Below are positions 44,093 to 53,966 of a DNA stretch of 64,000 bases, piece by piece. Source of the stretch: Acidobacteriota bacterium (lineage in GTDB: Bacteria; Acidobacteriota; Thermoanaerobaculia; Multivoradales; JAGPDF01); contig JACTMI010000028.1 in NCBI GenBank assembly GCA_014584695.1, forward strand, positions 1 to 64,000. The letters are read 5' to 3'. A program made the translations under genes and the position numbers. Numbering within the stretch: the stretch's first letter is position 1; the number at the start of each line of letters is the position of its first letter. The notes under the pieces were generated by a model. The model saw only the letters and a program-made list of their open reading frames with translations. It was not told the origin of the DNA and ran no database searches.

Positions 44093-44667
44093 TCGCGGAT
44101 CCGAGAAGGTCGGATCAGGGGGGAGTGCGCCTGGTGATCGGACACTCGCCCGCGGTGGGCCAGCGGCTCGGGCCGGGGGCGAGCCTCGCCGTGGCGGGGG
44201 TCTGCCTCACCGTGGTCGCGGGCGACGAAACGCACAGCGAAGTCGAGCTGTCGCGCGAGACCCTGGCCCGCACCCGCTTCGCCCAGCTCCGCCGGGGCAG
44301 CGAAGTCAACCTCGAACCGGCGCTGCGGTTCGGCGACCCGATGGGCGGGCACTGGGTCCAGGGGCACGTCGATGGTCTGGTCCGCCTGCTGCGTCGCACC
44401 GATGTCGAGGAGCACTCCGATTTCGAGGTCGAGCTGCCGGTGGGGCTCGAGGCCTGCGTGGTGGAGAAGGGCTCGGTGGCGCTCGACGGCGTCAGTCTGA
44501 CCGTGGCGGGCCTCCTCGCGACGAGCTTCACGATCGCGCTCATCCCGCACACGCTGGCGGTCACCACGCTGGGCAGCGCCCGCCCCGGGGATCGATTTCA
44601 TTTCGAGGCCGACGTCCTCGCGAAGTACGTCGAGCGCGCCCTGGCGGCTCGCGGCCTCCCCACGTGA
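44056..44667 (+). CDS. ribE: Riboflavin synthase alpha chain
   Basis: A 203-residue enzyme making riboflavin from two lumazines. It starts at GTG, giving VFTGLVVERG, the family N-terminus. Two lumazine-binding repeats are visible (first with GVCLTVV, second with GVSLTVAG). It overlaps ribD by 37 bases; GTP cyclohydrolase II/DHBP synthase and lumazine synthase genes are not in this window. Confidence 0.94.
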   Translation: MFTGLVVERGRLIADPRRSDQGGVRLVIGHSPAVGQRLGPGASLAVAGVCLTVVAGDETHSEVELSRETLARTRFAQLRRGSEVNLEPALRFGDPMGGHWVQGHVDGLVRLLRRTDVEEHSDFEVELPVGLEACVVEKGSVALDGVSLTVAGLLATSFTIALIPHTLAVTTLGSARPGDRFHFEADVLAKYVERALAARGLPT

Positions 44668-45638
44668 CCTGGCGAGAGCTGGCCCCCGAGCCGTCGAGGT
44701 TCTGGATCCGGTGGGCGCCGCGGCGTCGCGCCGGGACCGAGCTGCCGTTCGTCGACCTGATCGACCGGCGGATCGTCTGGCCGGAACCGGAGGGTGCCGC
44801 GACCTCCGGGGGCCCGGAGCCGGTGTCGCCCTCGCGGGCCGATCTGACCTATCTGCCCCCGGCGCGCGCGGCCGAGCGGGAACAGCGACAATCGGCCCTG
44901 CTCGCCCTCGCCGCGGCCGGCGTGCCGACGCTGCTGCAGCATCCGGCGGGAGCTGTCGCGACGTCCGCGCCAGCCACGGTCACAGTCCTCGATCTGCTCC
45001 CCCGGCTGCTCGCCGGGGCCGGGGCGGCGCCGCTCGCCATCGATCCGTCCGATCGCCCCGCCGGGCGGCTCTGGGTGCTCCTGCCGCTGCTGCCGGGAGC
45101 GATCCCGGAGCCGTCGGGCTTCGCTTCCTGGAGCGTGGGCCTGACTGGCCTGGCGGCCGAGGCGGTGGTGCCGATGCCACTCGATCTTTCCGCCACCGAC
45201 CGCCGCCGGATCACGGAGGCGCTGGGCGAAGAGAGCTTCGAGGCGGTCTTTCACTCGCCCGCTCCCGACGAGCGGCAGGTGGCACGGGCGCTCGACCTCG
45301 CCGGCCTGCCCCTCTTTCCCCTGCGCCCCGAAGGGGGAAGCGTGTCGCCGCGATTGGCGCGTAATCGCCGGCTCGCGGCCGCGCTCGCCGAAGCGGGCGA
45401 GCTGACGCTGGGCCTCGGCGGCACCGAGCCCGAGGGACAGGCGTTGCTCGCCGCCGCCCGGCACCTCGAGACGACCCCGCTCGACCTGTCGGGGGTGGCC
45501 GCCGAGGGCAATCTCGACGTCGTGACCTGGCTCTCGCCGGGCGCGCGCGCGATCGTGGCGGAGTGCCTGGGCGGCGGCCGTTCGGCCACCCTGGAGGCGT
45601 TGCGCCGCCGCTGGCTGAACCCCGAGGTCGGAGACTGA
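44664..45638 (+). CDS. Hypothetical protein between ribE and hemW
   Basis: A 324-residue soluble protein starting at a GTG that overlaps the ribE stop by four bases. It has no membrane segments or metal-binding Cys. The N-terminal 60 residues are followed by alternating helices and strands (TVTVLDLLPRLLAGAGAAP, then LAAEAVVPMPLDLS) and a C-terminal part with LTLGLGGTEPEGQALLAAAR. I recognise no family. Context links it to ribE and hemW, but no role can be assigned. Confidence 0.75.
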   Translation: MTWRELAPEPSRFWIRWAPRRRAGTELPFVDLIDRRIVWPEPEGAATSGGPEPVSPSRADLTYLPPARAAEREQRQSALLALAAAGVPTLLQHPAGAVATSAPATVTVLDLLPRLLAGAGAAPLAIDPSDRPAGRLWVLLPLLPGAIPEPSGFASWSVGLTGLAAEAVVPMPLDLSATDRRRITEALGEESFEAVFHSPAPDERQVARALDLAGLPLFPLRPEGGSVSPRLARNRRLAAALAEAGELTLGLGGTEPEGQALLAAARHLETTPLDLSGVAAEGNLDVVTWLSPGARAIVAECLGGGRSATLEALRRRWLNPEVGD

Positions 45639-45643
45639 CCGCG

Positions 45644-46741
45644 GTGCAGACCCTCGGCATCTACCTCCATGTGCCGTTCTGCCGGACACGCTGCCGCTAC
45701 TGCGATTTCTACCGCGTCGGCGAGAACCGCGCCCGCATGGACCGCTTCGTTTCGGCGCTGGCACGCGAGATCGAGGGTTGGGCGGCGCACGCGGGACGCC
45801 GCGTCGACACCGTCTTTCTGGGTGGCGGCACGCCGTCGCTGCTGGCGCCGGAGGAGATCGGCGCCATCCTCGGTTGGCTGGCCAACCGGTTCGATGTCGA
45901 TCCCGAAGCGGAGGTGACCGCCGAGGCGAATCCCTCGGATCTGCATCCGGAGCGCCTCGCCGGCCTCCGGCGGGCCGGTGTCAATCGCCTTTCGATCGGC
46001 GTCCAGTCGTTCTGTGACCGAGAGCTCGGCCTGCTCGGCCGCCGTCACGACGGTGCGCGCGCCGCGGCGGTGATCGCCGAGGCGCGCGCGGCCGGGTTCG
46101 AGCGCCTGAGTCTGGACCTGATGGTGGGCATTCCGGCGCAGACCGAGGCCTCCTTCGCGGCTTCGCTCGAACGAGCGATCGCCCTCTCTCCCGACCACAT
46201 GTCGCTCTACCTGCTCGAAGTTCACGGCGGCTCCGAGCTCGACTTCCTGAAGCGAGAGCGGCCGCGGCTCTTTCCGGGCGAGGAGGCCGAGCGCCGCCGC
46301 TACCTCAGGATGCGAGAGCGCCTCCGCGCCGCCGGCTTCCGGCACTACGAGATCTCGAACTTCGCGCGTCCGGGAGCGGAGTGCCGCCACAACCTCCGCT
46401 ACTGGCGCAGCGGCGAGTGGCTCGGCCTGGGCCCCGCGGCCCATTCCTCGCTCGGCGGGCGGCGGTTCCGCCACCCGCCGGACCTCGAGCGCTGGTTGGC
46501 CGACCCCCTGGCCATCGAGGACCTCGCCGCCGATCCGGCGACCGAGCGGGTGCTGCTCGGCCTCCGGCTCGAGGAGGGAGTCGAGCTCGGCGCGCTGGCG
46601 GCCGCGGGGGTGGATGAAGCCGAAGCGCGTCGCCGGGCCGACCGCCTCGCGCCGTTCGTCGAGATCCGGGGCGACCGGCTGCGGCTCCGGCCGGAGGGCT
46701 ATCTGGTCTCGAATTCGGTCCTCGCCGGCCTCCTCGGCTGA
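45644..46741 (+). CDS. hemW: Radical SAM heme chaperone HemW
   Basis: A 365-residue radical SAM protein. The GTG start gives QTLGIYLHVPFCRTRCRYC, with the cluster motif CRTRCRYC (C-x3-C-x2-C). GGGTPSLL, the SAM-binding segment, and DLMVGIPAQT follow, as in HemW. It is thought to insert heme into proteins such as cytochromes, not to act as coproporphyrinogen oxidase. A heme-rich respiratory set is encoded elsewhere in the window. Confidence 0.92.
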   Translation: MQTLGIYLHVPFCRTRCRYCDFYRVGENRARMDRFVSALAREIEGWAAHAGRRVDTVFLGGGTPSLLAPEEIGAILGWLANRFDVDPEAEVTAEANPSDLHPERLAGLRRAGVNRLSIGVQSFCDRELGLLGRRHDGARAAAVIAEARAAGFERLSLDLMVGIPAQTEASFAASLERAIALSPDHMSLYLLEVHGGSELDFLKRERPRLFPGEEAERRRYLRMRERLRAAGFRHYEISNFARPGAECRHNLRYWRSGEWLGLGPAAHSSLGGRRFRHPPDLERWLADPLAIEDLAADPATERVLLGLRLEEGVELGALAAAGVDEAEARRRADRLAPFVEIRGDRLRLRPEGYLVSNSVLAGLLG

Positions 46742-46786
46742 GCGGATGCCGGGTCCGGTGCGCCGGCAAGCGGGTAGAGTGGCGAC

Positions 46787-47827
46787 GTGGAACCGATCGA
46801 CCTGCGCTCCGACACGGTGACGCGACCCTCGCCGGCGATGCGCCGGGCGATGGCCGAGGCCGAGGTGGGTGACGACGTCTACGGCGAGGATCCGACGGTG
46901 CGGCGGCTGGAGGAGGAGGGCGCCGCCGCGCTCGGCTTCGAGGCGGCCCTGTTCGTGCCGAGCGGGATCATGGGCAACCAGATCGGCACGCGCCTCCTGG
47001 TGCCGCGGGGCCACGAGCTGCTGGTGGACGAACGGGCGCACCTGGTGCTGTTCGAGCTCGGCGCGCTGGCGGCGATCGGCGGCATCCAACCCCGTACCCT
47101 GCCCTCCGCCGACGGTCTGCCTCCGATCTCCGCGCTCGACCGCGGCTACGCGGCCAAGGGGGGCTATCGCGATCCGACCGGCGGCGTGGCGCTCGAGAAC
47201 AGCCACAACATGGCGGGCGGCCGGGTGTTCGCCCGCGCGCGGATCGAACCGATTCTCGACTGGGCGCACGCTCGGAATCTGCCGGTGCACCTCGACGGCG
47301 CGCGGATCTGGAACGCCGCCACCGCTCTCGGCACCACGCCGGCCGAGCTCGCGCGGGGGTTCGACACGGTGATGTTCTGCCTGTCCAAGGGGCTGGGCGC
47401 GCCGGTCGGCTCGCTAGTGTGCGCCGCGGCCGATCGAATCGCCGAGGCGCGCGAGCTGCGGCGGCAGCTGGGTGGCGCCATGCGACAGGTGGGCGTGCTG
47501 GCGGCGGCCGGGCTGGTCGCCCTGCGGGAGGGGCCGGCCCATCTCGCCGAAGATCACGCGCAGGCGCGGCGCCTGGCGCGCGCGCTCGCCGACCGCTCCG
47601 ACGTCGAGATCGATCCCGACCTGGTCGAGACGAACATCGGCATCTTTCGCGTCCGGCCTCGTGCCGGTGAGCTCGCCCCGGCGCCCCGTTTCGCGCACGA
47701 GCTGGAAGCGGCCGGGGTGCGGATGTCGGCGATCGACCCCGACCACGTCCGCTTCGTCACGCACCGCGACGTCCCCGCCGCCGCGATCGACCGGGCGCTC
47801 GCGATCCTGGGCACCTACGGCGCCTGA
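46787..47827 (+). CDS. ltaE: Low-specificity threonine aldolase
   Basis: A 346-residue PLP enzyme cleaving threonine to glycine and acetaldehyde. The GTG start gives [14 protein letters not shown]. The PLP Lys is in [13 protein letters not shown], and [11 protein letters not shown] is the family's substrate-binding segment. Length is normal. It ends back to back with ridA (stop codons adjacent at 47825-47830). Confidence 0.92.
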   Translation: MEPIDLRSDTVTRPSPAMRRAMAEAEVGDDVYGEDPTVRRLEEEGAAALGFEAALFVPSGIMGNQIGTRLLVPRGHELLVDERAHLVLFELGALAAIGGIQPRTLPSADGLPPISALDRGYAAKGGYRDPTGGVALENSHNMAGGRVFARARIEPILDWAHARNLPVHLDGARIWNAATALGTTPAELARGFDTVMFCLSKGLGAPVGSLVCAAADRIAEARELRRQLGGAMRQVGVLAAAGLVALREGPAHLAEDHAQARRLARALADRSDVEIDPDLVETNIGIFRVRPRAGELAPAPRFAHELEAAGVRMSAIDPDHVRFVTHRDVPAAAIDRALAILGTYGA

Positions 47828-48226
47828 TCAGCCCGGCAGGCGGGCCACGAGGTCGATCTCGACGCGGGCGCCCTTGGGCAGGCCGGCGACGGCGAAGGTG
47901 GAGCGGGCCGGCTTGTGGTCGCCGAAGGCCGCGGCGTAAATGCCGTTGAGGGTGGGGAAGTCGGCCATATCGGCCAGGTAGACGGTGGCCTTGACGACGT
48001 CGCCGAAGCCGCAGCCCGCGGCGGAAAGCACCGCACCGAGATTGGCGAAGACCTGGCGGGCCTGGGCATCGAAGCCGCCGGCCACCAGCTCGCCGGTGGT
48101 CGGATCGAGCCCGACCTGGCCCGAGGTGAACAGCCAGCCGTTGGCCGAGACGGCCTGCGAGTAGGGGCCGATCGCCGCCGGAGCGGCGTCGGAGTGGTGG
48201 CGTGCGAGCTGCCGGTCGGTGCTCAT
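47828..48226 (-). CDS. ridA: RidA-family enamine/imine deaminase
   Basis: A 132-residue protein. IGPYSQAVSANGWLFTSGQ begins the domain, and the catalytic Arg lies in the RVEIDLVA region (GARVEIDLVARLPG). RidA hydrolyses reactive enamines from PLP enzymes such as threonine dehydratase. The start overlaps the hpt stop by four bases. Confidence 0.92.
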   Translation of the reverse strand: MSTDRQLARHHSDAAPAAIGPYSQAVSANGWLFTSGQVGLDPTTGELVAGGFDAQARQVFANLGAVLSAAGCGFGDVVKATVYLADMADFPTLNGIYAAAFGDHKPARSTFAVAGLPKGARVEIDLVARLPG

Positions 48227-48780
48227 GCGTGTTGCTCCTCCTCGAAGAACTCGACCACCCCGACATACGGGAGGTTGCGGTACCGTTCGTCGTAGTCGAG
48301 CCCGTAGCCGACCACGAAATCGCGGCCGATGCGGAAGCCGCAGTAGTCGATCGGTACCTCGGCTTCGCGGGCTTCGTGCTTGTCGAGCAGCGCGCACAGC
48401 TTGACGCTGCGCGCGCCGCGGAAGCGGAACAGATCCAGGATCGTGCGCAGCGTCCAGCCGGTGTCCACGATGTCCTCGACCAGCAGGACGTCCTTGCCGC
48501 GGATCGAGAAATCGATGTCGCGCTTGATCCGGACCTCGCCCGCCGTGGTGCCGGCGCCGTAGCTCGAGGTCTGGAAGAAATCGATCGCCACCGGCACCGC
48601 CAGGCGCCGGACCAGGTCGGTGAAGAAGAAGATCGAGCCCTTGAGCACGCCGATCGCGACCAGGCTGTCGGAGCTCGCGTAGTCGCGGTCGATCTCGGCC
48701 GCCAGCTCCGCGACTCGGGTGGCGAGCCGGTGCTCGTCGATCAGCGGGCGGACGCGGTGATTCGGCATTCCCGCGGGCAT
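48223..48780 (-). CDS. hpt: Hypoxanthine phosphoribosyltransferase
   Basis: A 185-residue purine-salvage enzyme. The PRPP-binding motif is LVEDIVDTGWTL, and GVLKGSIFFFTDL carries the family loop I. YGLDYDERYRNLPYVG is the typical C-terminal base-binding motif. An alternative ATG four codons later (48768) is possible. It shares the purine salvage theme with the purine nucleoside phosphorylase further on. Confidence 0.94.
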   Translation of the reverse strand: MPAGMPNHRVRPLIDEHRLATRVAELAAEIDRDYASSDSLVAIGVLKGSIFFFTDLVRRLAVPVAIDFFQTSSYGAGTTAGEVRIKRDIDFSIRGKDVLLVEDIVDTGWTLRTILDLFRFRGARSVKLCALLDKHEAREAEVPIDYCGFRIGRDFVVGYGLDYDERYRNLPYVGVVEFFEEEQHA

Positions 48781-48816
48781 GGCTTAGAATCCTCTCCGTC
48801 TTCCATCGAGAGTGAC

Positions 48817-50325
48817 ATGGATTCCGATCAGAGCTCGCTCCATCGACGCTACGTCGACCTCGCCGCGCGCTTCAAGGCCAGGTGGACGTTTCACCAGTTC
48901 CTCCAGGGCATCCAGAAGTTCTTCGTCGAGGCCGACGTCGGGCGCTACCCCTCGGACTTCCAGGAGATCCACGCCTCGCTCAAGACGGTCGCCGACGCTT
49001 TCGGCGGCCCGGTCGACGAGCGGGTCGCGGCGCAGCTCGACCAGGCGGGGCGGCAGCTCGATCAGATGGCCGCGATCCTGAGCGCCGCGGACGCCCGCGT
49101 CTCGCCCTCGCTGCTGCGCCAGTTCTTCGATCGCGTGAAGAACTTCGACGATCAGATCCTAACCCAGATGGTGAAGTTCTATCTCTACACCGCGATCGAG
49201 CGTGGCCTGTCGGGAGACCGCCTGGACAAGGTCGACTATCTGCTGACCAAGCTCGCCGAGGAACCCCTGCCCACCGGCGGTCTGGTCTCCAGGGACCGGA
49301 CCCGCCTGCGCGAGATCTTCGAGGGATTCTGGGGGATGTTCGAGGGCATAGTGCCGGATCCCGGCTGGCTCGAGGAGCGCAAGGCCGAGATGGCGGAGAT
49401 CCGGCGCGGCCTCGGCTCGGTGGCCGATCTCGAGCACCTCAACGAGTCGCAGGCGGTCGTCCGGTACCGGGATCTCAAGCAGCAGCTCGGCCGCTATTTG
49501 CTCCACCCGGAGCTCGGTATCGGCGTGGTGGAGACGAACCTGTCGATCAAGAACAAGATCCGGCAGCACTTCCACCTGGAGGAGCAGAAGCTGCTGTCCG
49601 ATTCGCAGCGGATCTTCGAGCTCGAGAACAAGGTCGCGGTCGACTCCGAGCTGGACCAGGAGCTGACCCAGTTCCGGCGCAAGTTCGAGGAGTTCGAACG
49701 CAAGCAGCGGACCGACAACGTCAAGCTCGAGGATCTCGCCTACCTGCGCCGGCAGGTCGAGGGGTTGATGCCGCGGCTCGCCCGGCCGGCGACCGCCGCG
49801 GAGGAAGATCCATCCACCGACGTCACGGGACGGGCAGGCGTGGACGCGAGAGGCCACGACGCGATCCTCGGGCCGCACTGGCGGGAGCTCATGGACGGCC
49901 TCGGCGGCACCGACGACAACGCGCCCCCCAAGGCGGTCGCGCTGGCGCGGGAGATCTACCACCTCCGGCTCGAGCCGCGGGAGGTGATCGCCTATCGGCG
50001 GCTGAACGTGACCCCCGAAGGCGACCCGGAGACGGAGCGCTTCCTGCTCGAGGCGGCGGCGCTGCGCCTGCGCATGAACCAGGAGGCGGCCGAGATCACG
50101 GAGCTGCTCGACGAGACCGCGGTGACCAAGGATGCCCCGGTCTTCGCGCGGGCGCGGCAGACCACCAAGGTGGTGGACGAGTACGTCCAGCGCTTCGGCC
50201 ACTTCATCGATACCTCGATCCAGGAGAGCCTGTTCGCCGAGGCGCAGCAGCTGCAGCTGCTGCGCATGCGGCTGATCCGTGACTACAGCGGCCTGTGGCT
50301 GCTGGTCAATCGGCCCGCGACCTGA
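48817..50325 (+). CDS. Hypothetical helical protein, 502 residues
   Basis: A 502-residue protein with no signal peptide or membrane segment. Almost all of it is predicted helical, with coiled-coil-like stretches such as ELDQELTQFRRKFEEFERKQ. It contains no nucleotide-binding or metal motif that I recognise. It lies divergently from hpt, with 36 bases between starts. It may be a scaffold or regulatory protein; function unknown. Confidence 0.78.
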   Translation: MDSDQSSLHRRYVDLAARFKARWTFHQFLQGIQKFFVEADVGRYPSDFQEIHASLKTVADAFGGPVDERVAAQLDQAGRQLDQMAAILSAADARVSPSLLRQFFDRVKNFDDQILTQMVKFYLYTAIERGLSGDRLDKVDYLLTKLAEEPLPTGGLVSRDRTRLREIFEGFWGMFEGIVPDPGWLEERKAEMAEIRRGLGSVADLEHLNESQAVVRYRDLKQQLGRYLLHPELGIGVVETNLSIKNKIRQHFHLEEQKLLSDSQRIFELENKVAVDSELDQELTQFRRKFEEFERKQRTDNVKLEDLAYLRRQVEGLMPRLARPATAAEEDPSTDVTGRAGVDARGHDAILGPHWRELMDGLGGTDDNAPPKAVALAREIYHLRLEPREVIAYRRLNVTPEGDPETERFLLEAAALRLRMNQEAAEITELLDETAVTKDAPVFARARQTTKVVDEYVQRFGHFIDTSIQESLFAEAQQLQLLRMRLIRDYSGLWLLVNRPAT

Positions 50326-50346
50326 CCGCGGCGCGCCGCCGCCGGT

Positions 50347-51195
50347 TCAGCCCGCGGCCCGCGCCGGCACGAGGCGAGGGTCGGCGAGCAGCGCGGCGAG
50401 CAGCGACTGCACGCGCCGGGCGGCGGCGCGGCCGGTCTCCAGCACCTCTTCGTGGGTGAGTGGCGCATCGGTCACCCCGGCGCCGGGGTTGGCCACCAGC
50501 GAGAGCACCAGGCAGCGCAGCCCCAGGTGGCGGGCGGCGATCACCTCGTGGACGGTCGACATCCCGACCAGGTCCGCACCCAGAGTCCGGAGCATGCGAA
50601 CCTCCGCCGGCGTCTCGTAGCTGGGTCCGGGCAGCCCCGCGTAGACGCCTTGGGCGAGGGCGATTCCCAGCCGCTCGGCGTGCTCGTGGGCGAGCGCGCG
50701 GAGGCGACCGTCGTAGGCATCGAGGAGATCCGGAAACCGCGCGCCCCAGTCGTCCGGCGGCTCGCCCCACAGAGGGTTGCGGGCGGTGAGGTTCAAGTGA
50801 TCCGCCACCGCCGCCAGGGTGCCGGCGGGCCAGTCCGGACGGACGCCGCCGGCGGCGTTGGTCATCACCAGGACGCGCGCCCCGAGGCGCGCCGCCAACC
50901 GGATCGGGAAGACCACCTGGGCCGGCTCGTAGCCCTGATAGCCGTGGATGCGGCCGCGGCAGGAGAGCGCGCGCAGACCGGGCCGCGGCTCGAGGACCTC
51001 GACGGCGTGACCGTGGCCGGCCACGGCGCGGACCGGGAACGGGAGCCAGTCCGCCAGCGGCTCGGGGCCCTCGACCGGCGCTCCGAGGTCGACCGCGAGC
51101 CCCGACCCCGCGACCAGGACGAGATCGATCGGTGCCCGGCCGAGCGCTCGCCAACGCTCGGCTGCGGCTTCCAGCTCGACCTCGTAGTGATTCAT
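50347..51195 (-). CDS. Purine nucleoside phosphorylase
   Basis: A 282-residue enzyme of the trimeric PNP type (PunA/Xap). LVLVAGSGLA is the phosphate-binding region, and NAAGGVRPDW plus MSTVHEVIAARHLGL match the family. It splits purine nucleosides with phosphate. Start is the ATG at 51195; lysS starts 43 bases away on the other strand. Confidence 0.9.
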   Translation of the reverse strand: MNHYEVELEAAAERWRALGRAPIDLVLVAGSGLAVDLGAPVEGPEPLADWLPFPVRAVAGHGHAVEVLEPRPGLRALSCRGRIHGYQGYEPAQVVFPIRLAARLGARVLVMTNAAGGVRPDWPAGTLAAVADHLNLTARNPLWGEPPDDWGARFPDLLDAYDGRLRALAHEHAERLGIALAQGVYAGLPGPSYETPAEVRMLRTLGADLVGMSTVHEVIAARHLGLRCLVLSLVANPGAGVTDAPLTHEEVLETGRAAARRVQSLLAALLADPRLVPARAAG

Positions 51196-51237
51196 GGCCG
51201 CGCATCCTAGCAGTCCCTTCGGATATCCTCCCTGCGC

Positions 51238-52794
51238 ATGTCGGAGCTCGACGAGCAGATCGCCCATCGCCGGCGCAAGCGCGAGCGACTTCGCGAGCGC
51301 GGCGTCGCCGCCTTCCCGGCGCGCGCTCCCCACGACCTCGAGCCGGCGGAAGTGGTGGCCCGTTTCGGCGACCTCGACGCCGCGTCGATCGCCGGGAGGC
51401 GAGAGCGGCTGCGGGTGCCGGGCCGGATTCGTGCCATTCGCGAGCAGGGCAAGCTCGTCTTCGTCGATCTGCACGACGGCGCCGCCAAGTTGCAGCTCTT
51501 CGTGCGCCGGCAAGCCCTCGACGAGGCTTCGGCGGAGCTGCTGGCGGACCTCGACCTCGGCGACTACCTGCTCGCCGAGGGCGAGCTGTTGCGCACCCGC
51601 GCGGGCGAGCTCTCGCTCGCGCCGGAACGCTTGACCCTGCTCGCCAAGGCGCTGCGGCCGTTGCCCGAGAAATGGCATGGGCTCACCGACACCGAAGCGC
51701 GCTACCGCCAACGCTACCTGGACCTGATCGCCAACCCGGAGTCGCGGCGGGTGTTCGAGATCCGTGCCCGCCTGGTCTCCGGAATCCGCGCCTTCCTCGA
51801 CGCCCGCGGCTTCCTCGAGGTCGAGACGCCGATGATGCAGGCGATCCCCGGCGGCGCCGCGGCGCGCCCGTTCGCCACCCACCACAACGCCCTCGACCTG
51901 GAGCTGTTCCTGCGCGTGGCGCCGGAGCTCTACCTCAAGCGGCTGCTCGTGGGGGGGCTGCACCGCGTCTACGAGATCAACCGGAACTTCCGCAACGAGG
52001 GGATCTCGACCCAGCACAACCCCGAGTTCACCATGCTCGAGTTCTACTGGGCGTACGCCGACTACCACCAGCTCATGGACCTCACGGAGGAGTTGGTGGC
52101 GGGCCTGGCCAACTCGGTGCTCGGGAGCGAGGCGCTGACCTTCAAAGGCAAGGCGCTGGATCTGAAGCGGCCGTGGCCGCGCTGGACGATGGCGGAGGCG
52201 CTCCACGGCCTGGCCGGGGTCGAACCGGAGCGGACGCGTTCGGTGGCGGGACTGCTGGCCGAGGCCGCCTCCCGCCGCCTCGACCTGCCCCCCGACCTCG
52301 CGGGCGCCGACCCCTGCTATGGGAAGCTCCTGGCCGTCGTGTTCGAGCAGCTCTGCGAAGCGAAGCTGGACGGCCCGGTGTTCATCATCGACCACCCGGT
52401 CGAGATCTCGCCGCTCGCCAAGCAGAAGCCCGAGGACCCTCGCTTCACCGAGCGTTTCGAGCTCTATCTGGGCGGGATGGAGGTCGCGAACGCCTTCTCG
52501 GAGCTCAACGATCCGGACGTCCAAGCCGAGCGCTTCCGCCAGCAGCTGGCGGCACGTGTGGCCGGGGACGCCGAGGCCCATCGATTCGACGCCGACTTCG
52601 TGCGCGCGCTCGAGCACGGCATGCCGCCGGCCGGCGGAGAAGGGATCGGCATCGACCGCCTGACGATGCTGTTCACCGATCGACCCTCGATTCGCGACGT
52701 CATTCTCTTCCCGCTGTTGCGGCCGGAGGCCGCAGCCGGAGCGGCCGCGGCCGGAGGCGGGGCGGCGGCCGCCGCACCGGCACAGGTCCGGTGA
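51238..52794 (+). CDS. lysS: Lysyl-tRNA synthetase (class II)
   Basis: A 518-residue class II enzyme. OB-fold anticodon domain at about 60-140. Motif 2 reads [15 protein letters not shown], followed by [16 protein letters not shown], and motif 3 is [13 protein letters not shown]. An Ala-rich tail (about 490-518) is present beyond the usual end, probably without function. The stop overlaps the lolC/E start by GTGA. Confidence 0.96.
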   Translation: MSELDEQIAHRRRKRERLRERGVAAFPARAPHDLEPAEVVARFGDLDAASIAGRRERLRVPGRIRAIREQGKLVFVDLHDGAAKLQLFVRRQALDEASAELLADLDLGDYLLAEGELLRTRAGELSLAPERLTLLAKALRPLPEKWHGLTDTEARYRQRYLDLIANPESRRVFEIRARLVSGIRAFLDARGFLEVETPMMQAIPGGAAARPFATHHNALDLELFLRVAPELYLKRLLVGGLHRVYEINRNFRNEGISTQHNPEFTMLEFYWAYADYHQLMDLTEELVAGLANSVLGSEALTFKGKALDLKRPWPRWTMAEALHGLAGVEPERTRSVAGLLAEAASRRLDLPPDLAGADPCYGKLLAVVFEQLCEAKLDGPVFIIDHPVEISPLAKQKPEDPRFTERFELYLGGMEVANAFSELNDPDVQAERFRQQLAARVAGDAEAHRFDADFVRALEHGMPPAGGEGIGIDRLTMLFTDRPSIRDVILFPLLRPEAAAGAAAAGGGAAAAAPAQVR

Positions 52795-53966
52795 CCGCAA
52801 TCCCCGTCGAGCTCGCCCTGGCGTTGCGCTGGCTGCGCAGCACGCGCAAGGACGCGTTCACCAGCTTCCTCTCCGCCGTGGCCGCGGGCGGCATCGGTCT
52901 GGGTGTCGCCGCGCTGGTGCTGGCGTTAGCGGCGCTCAGCGGCATGCAGCGCTTGCTCCGGGCGGAGATCCTGACGCGCACTCCGGCCCTGGAGATCCGC
53001 CTGCCCGCCGGAACCGACCACCTGGAGGTCGAACGAACGATCTCGCGCGAGCCCGAAGTGCGGGCCGTCCAGACCGTGCTGCGGGGCAGTGGCTGGGTGG
53101 TCGCCGGCGGCACGGCGCTGGCGGTGGAGCTGTTCGGGCACGAAGGCGCCGTACCCGCCTCCTTCCCCGACGCGGCGGGGGCGCCGCCCGGTCTCTACTT
53201 GTCGGCCGCTCAGGCCGCGCGGCTGGGCCTCGAGCCGGGAGCGATCGTCGATCTGGCGGCGCCGCGACCGACGCTGACGCCGCTCGGCCCCCAGCCCCGG
53301 CTGTTGTCCATGCGGCTCGCTGGAACCTACCGGCCGGCGCGCACCGACGAGATCGCCCAGGCGGCGCTGCCCCTCGAGCGCGCCGAGATCCTGCTCGGTG
53401 GCGATCGCGCACGGGTGCTGCAGGTGACGACCGGCGACCTCGACGGCGCCCTCGGCCTCGCCGGGAGGCTCACGGCAAGCCTCCCCGCTGGAACCGCCAT
53501 CGCGACCTGGCAAGACCTGAACCGCCCGCTCTTCTTCGCTCTGCGGCTCGAGAAGACGGTGATGTTCCTCGCCGTTTCCCTGGTGGTCGCGGTGGCCGCG
53601 ATCGCCCTCTTCTCCGACCTCTCGCTGGTGGCCTCGACGAAACGGCGAGAGCTGGGCGTCCTCGCCGCGGTGGGGGTCGACGCCCGCGGCGTGCGCGCGA
53701 CCTTTCTCTGGCTCGGGCTCCTGCTGTCGGGTCTCGGCGCCGCCGCCGGCGCCGTGCTGGGCTGCTCGGCCGCGCTGGTGCTCGACCGTTACCGGCTGCT
53801 CGAGTTGCCGGCCGGCGTCCTGCTCTTCGATCACCTTCCCTTCGACCTGCGAGCCCTCGACGTCGCGGCGGTGCTGGCGATCACGCTCGCCCTGGCCGCC
53901 ATATGCTCCGGTCTCGCCGCGGTGCGGGCGGCCCGCCTCGATCCGGTGGAGGCCCTGAGGCGATGA
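52791..53966 (+). CDS. Lipoprotein-releasing ABC permease (LolC/LolE type)
   Basis: A 391-residue protein starting at a GTG that overlaps lysS by four bases. The N-terminal helix ([20 protein letters not shown]) and three C-terminal helices enclose a periplasmic domain of about 230 residues, the MacB_PCD/FtsX arrangement. The single permease with LolD suggests a homodimer as in LolF-type systems. It extracts lipoproteins from the inner membrane for transfer to the outer membrane. It overlaps lolD by four bases. Confidence 0.9.
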   Translation: MTAIPVELALALRWLRSTRKDAFTSFLSAVAAGGIGLGVAALVLALAALSGMQRLLRAEILTRTPALEIRLPAGTDHLEVERTISREPEVRAVQTVLRGSGWVVAGGTALAVELFGHEGAVPASFPDAAGAPPGLYLSAAQAARLGLEPGAIVDLAAPRPTLTPLGPQPRLLSMRLAGTYRPARTDEIAQAALPLERAEILLGGDRARVLQVTTGDLDGALGLAGRLTASLPAGTAIATWQDLNRPLFFALRLEKTVMFLAVSLVVAVAAIALFSDLSLVASTKRRELGVLAAVGVDARGVRATFLWLGLLLSGLGAAAGAVLGCSAALVLDRYRLLELPAGVLLFDHLPFDLRALDVAAVLAITLALAAICSGLAAVRAARLDPVEALRR

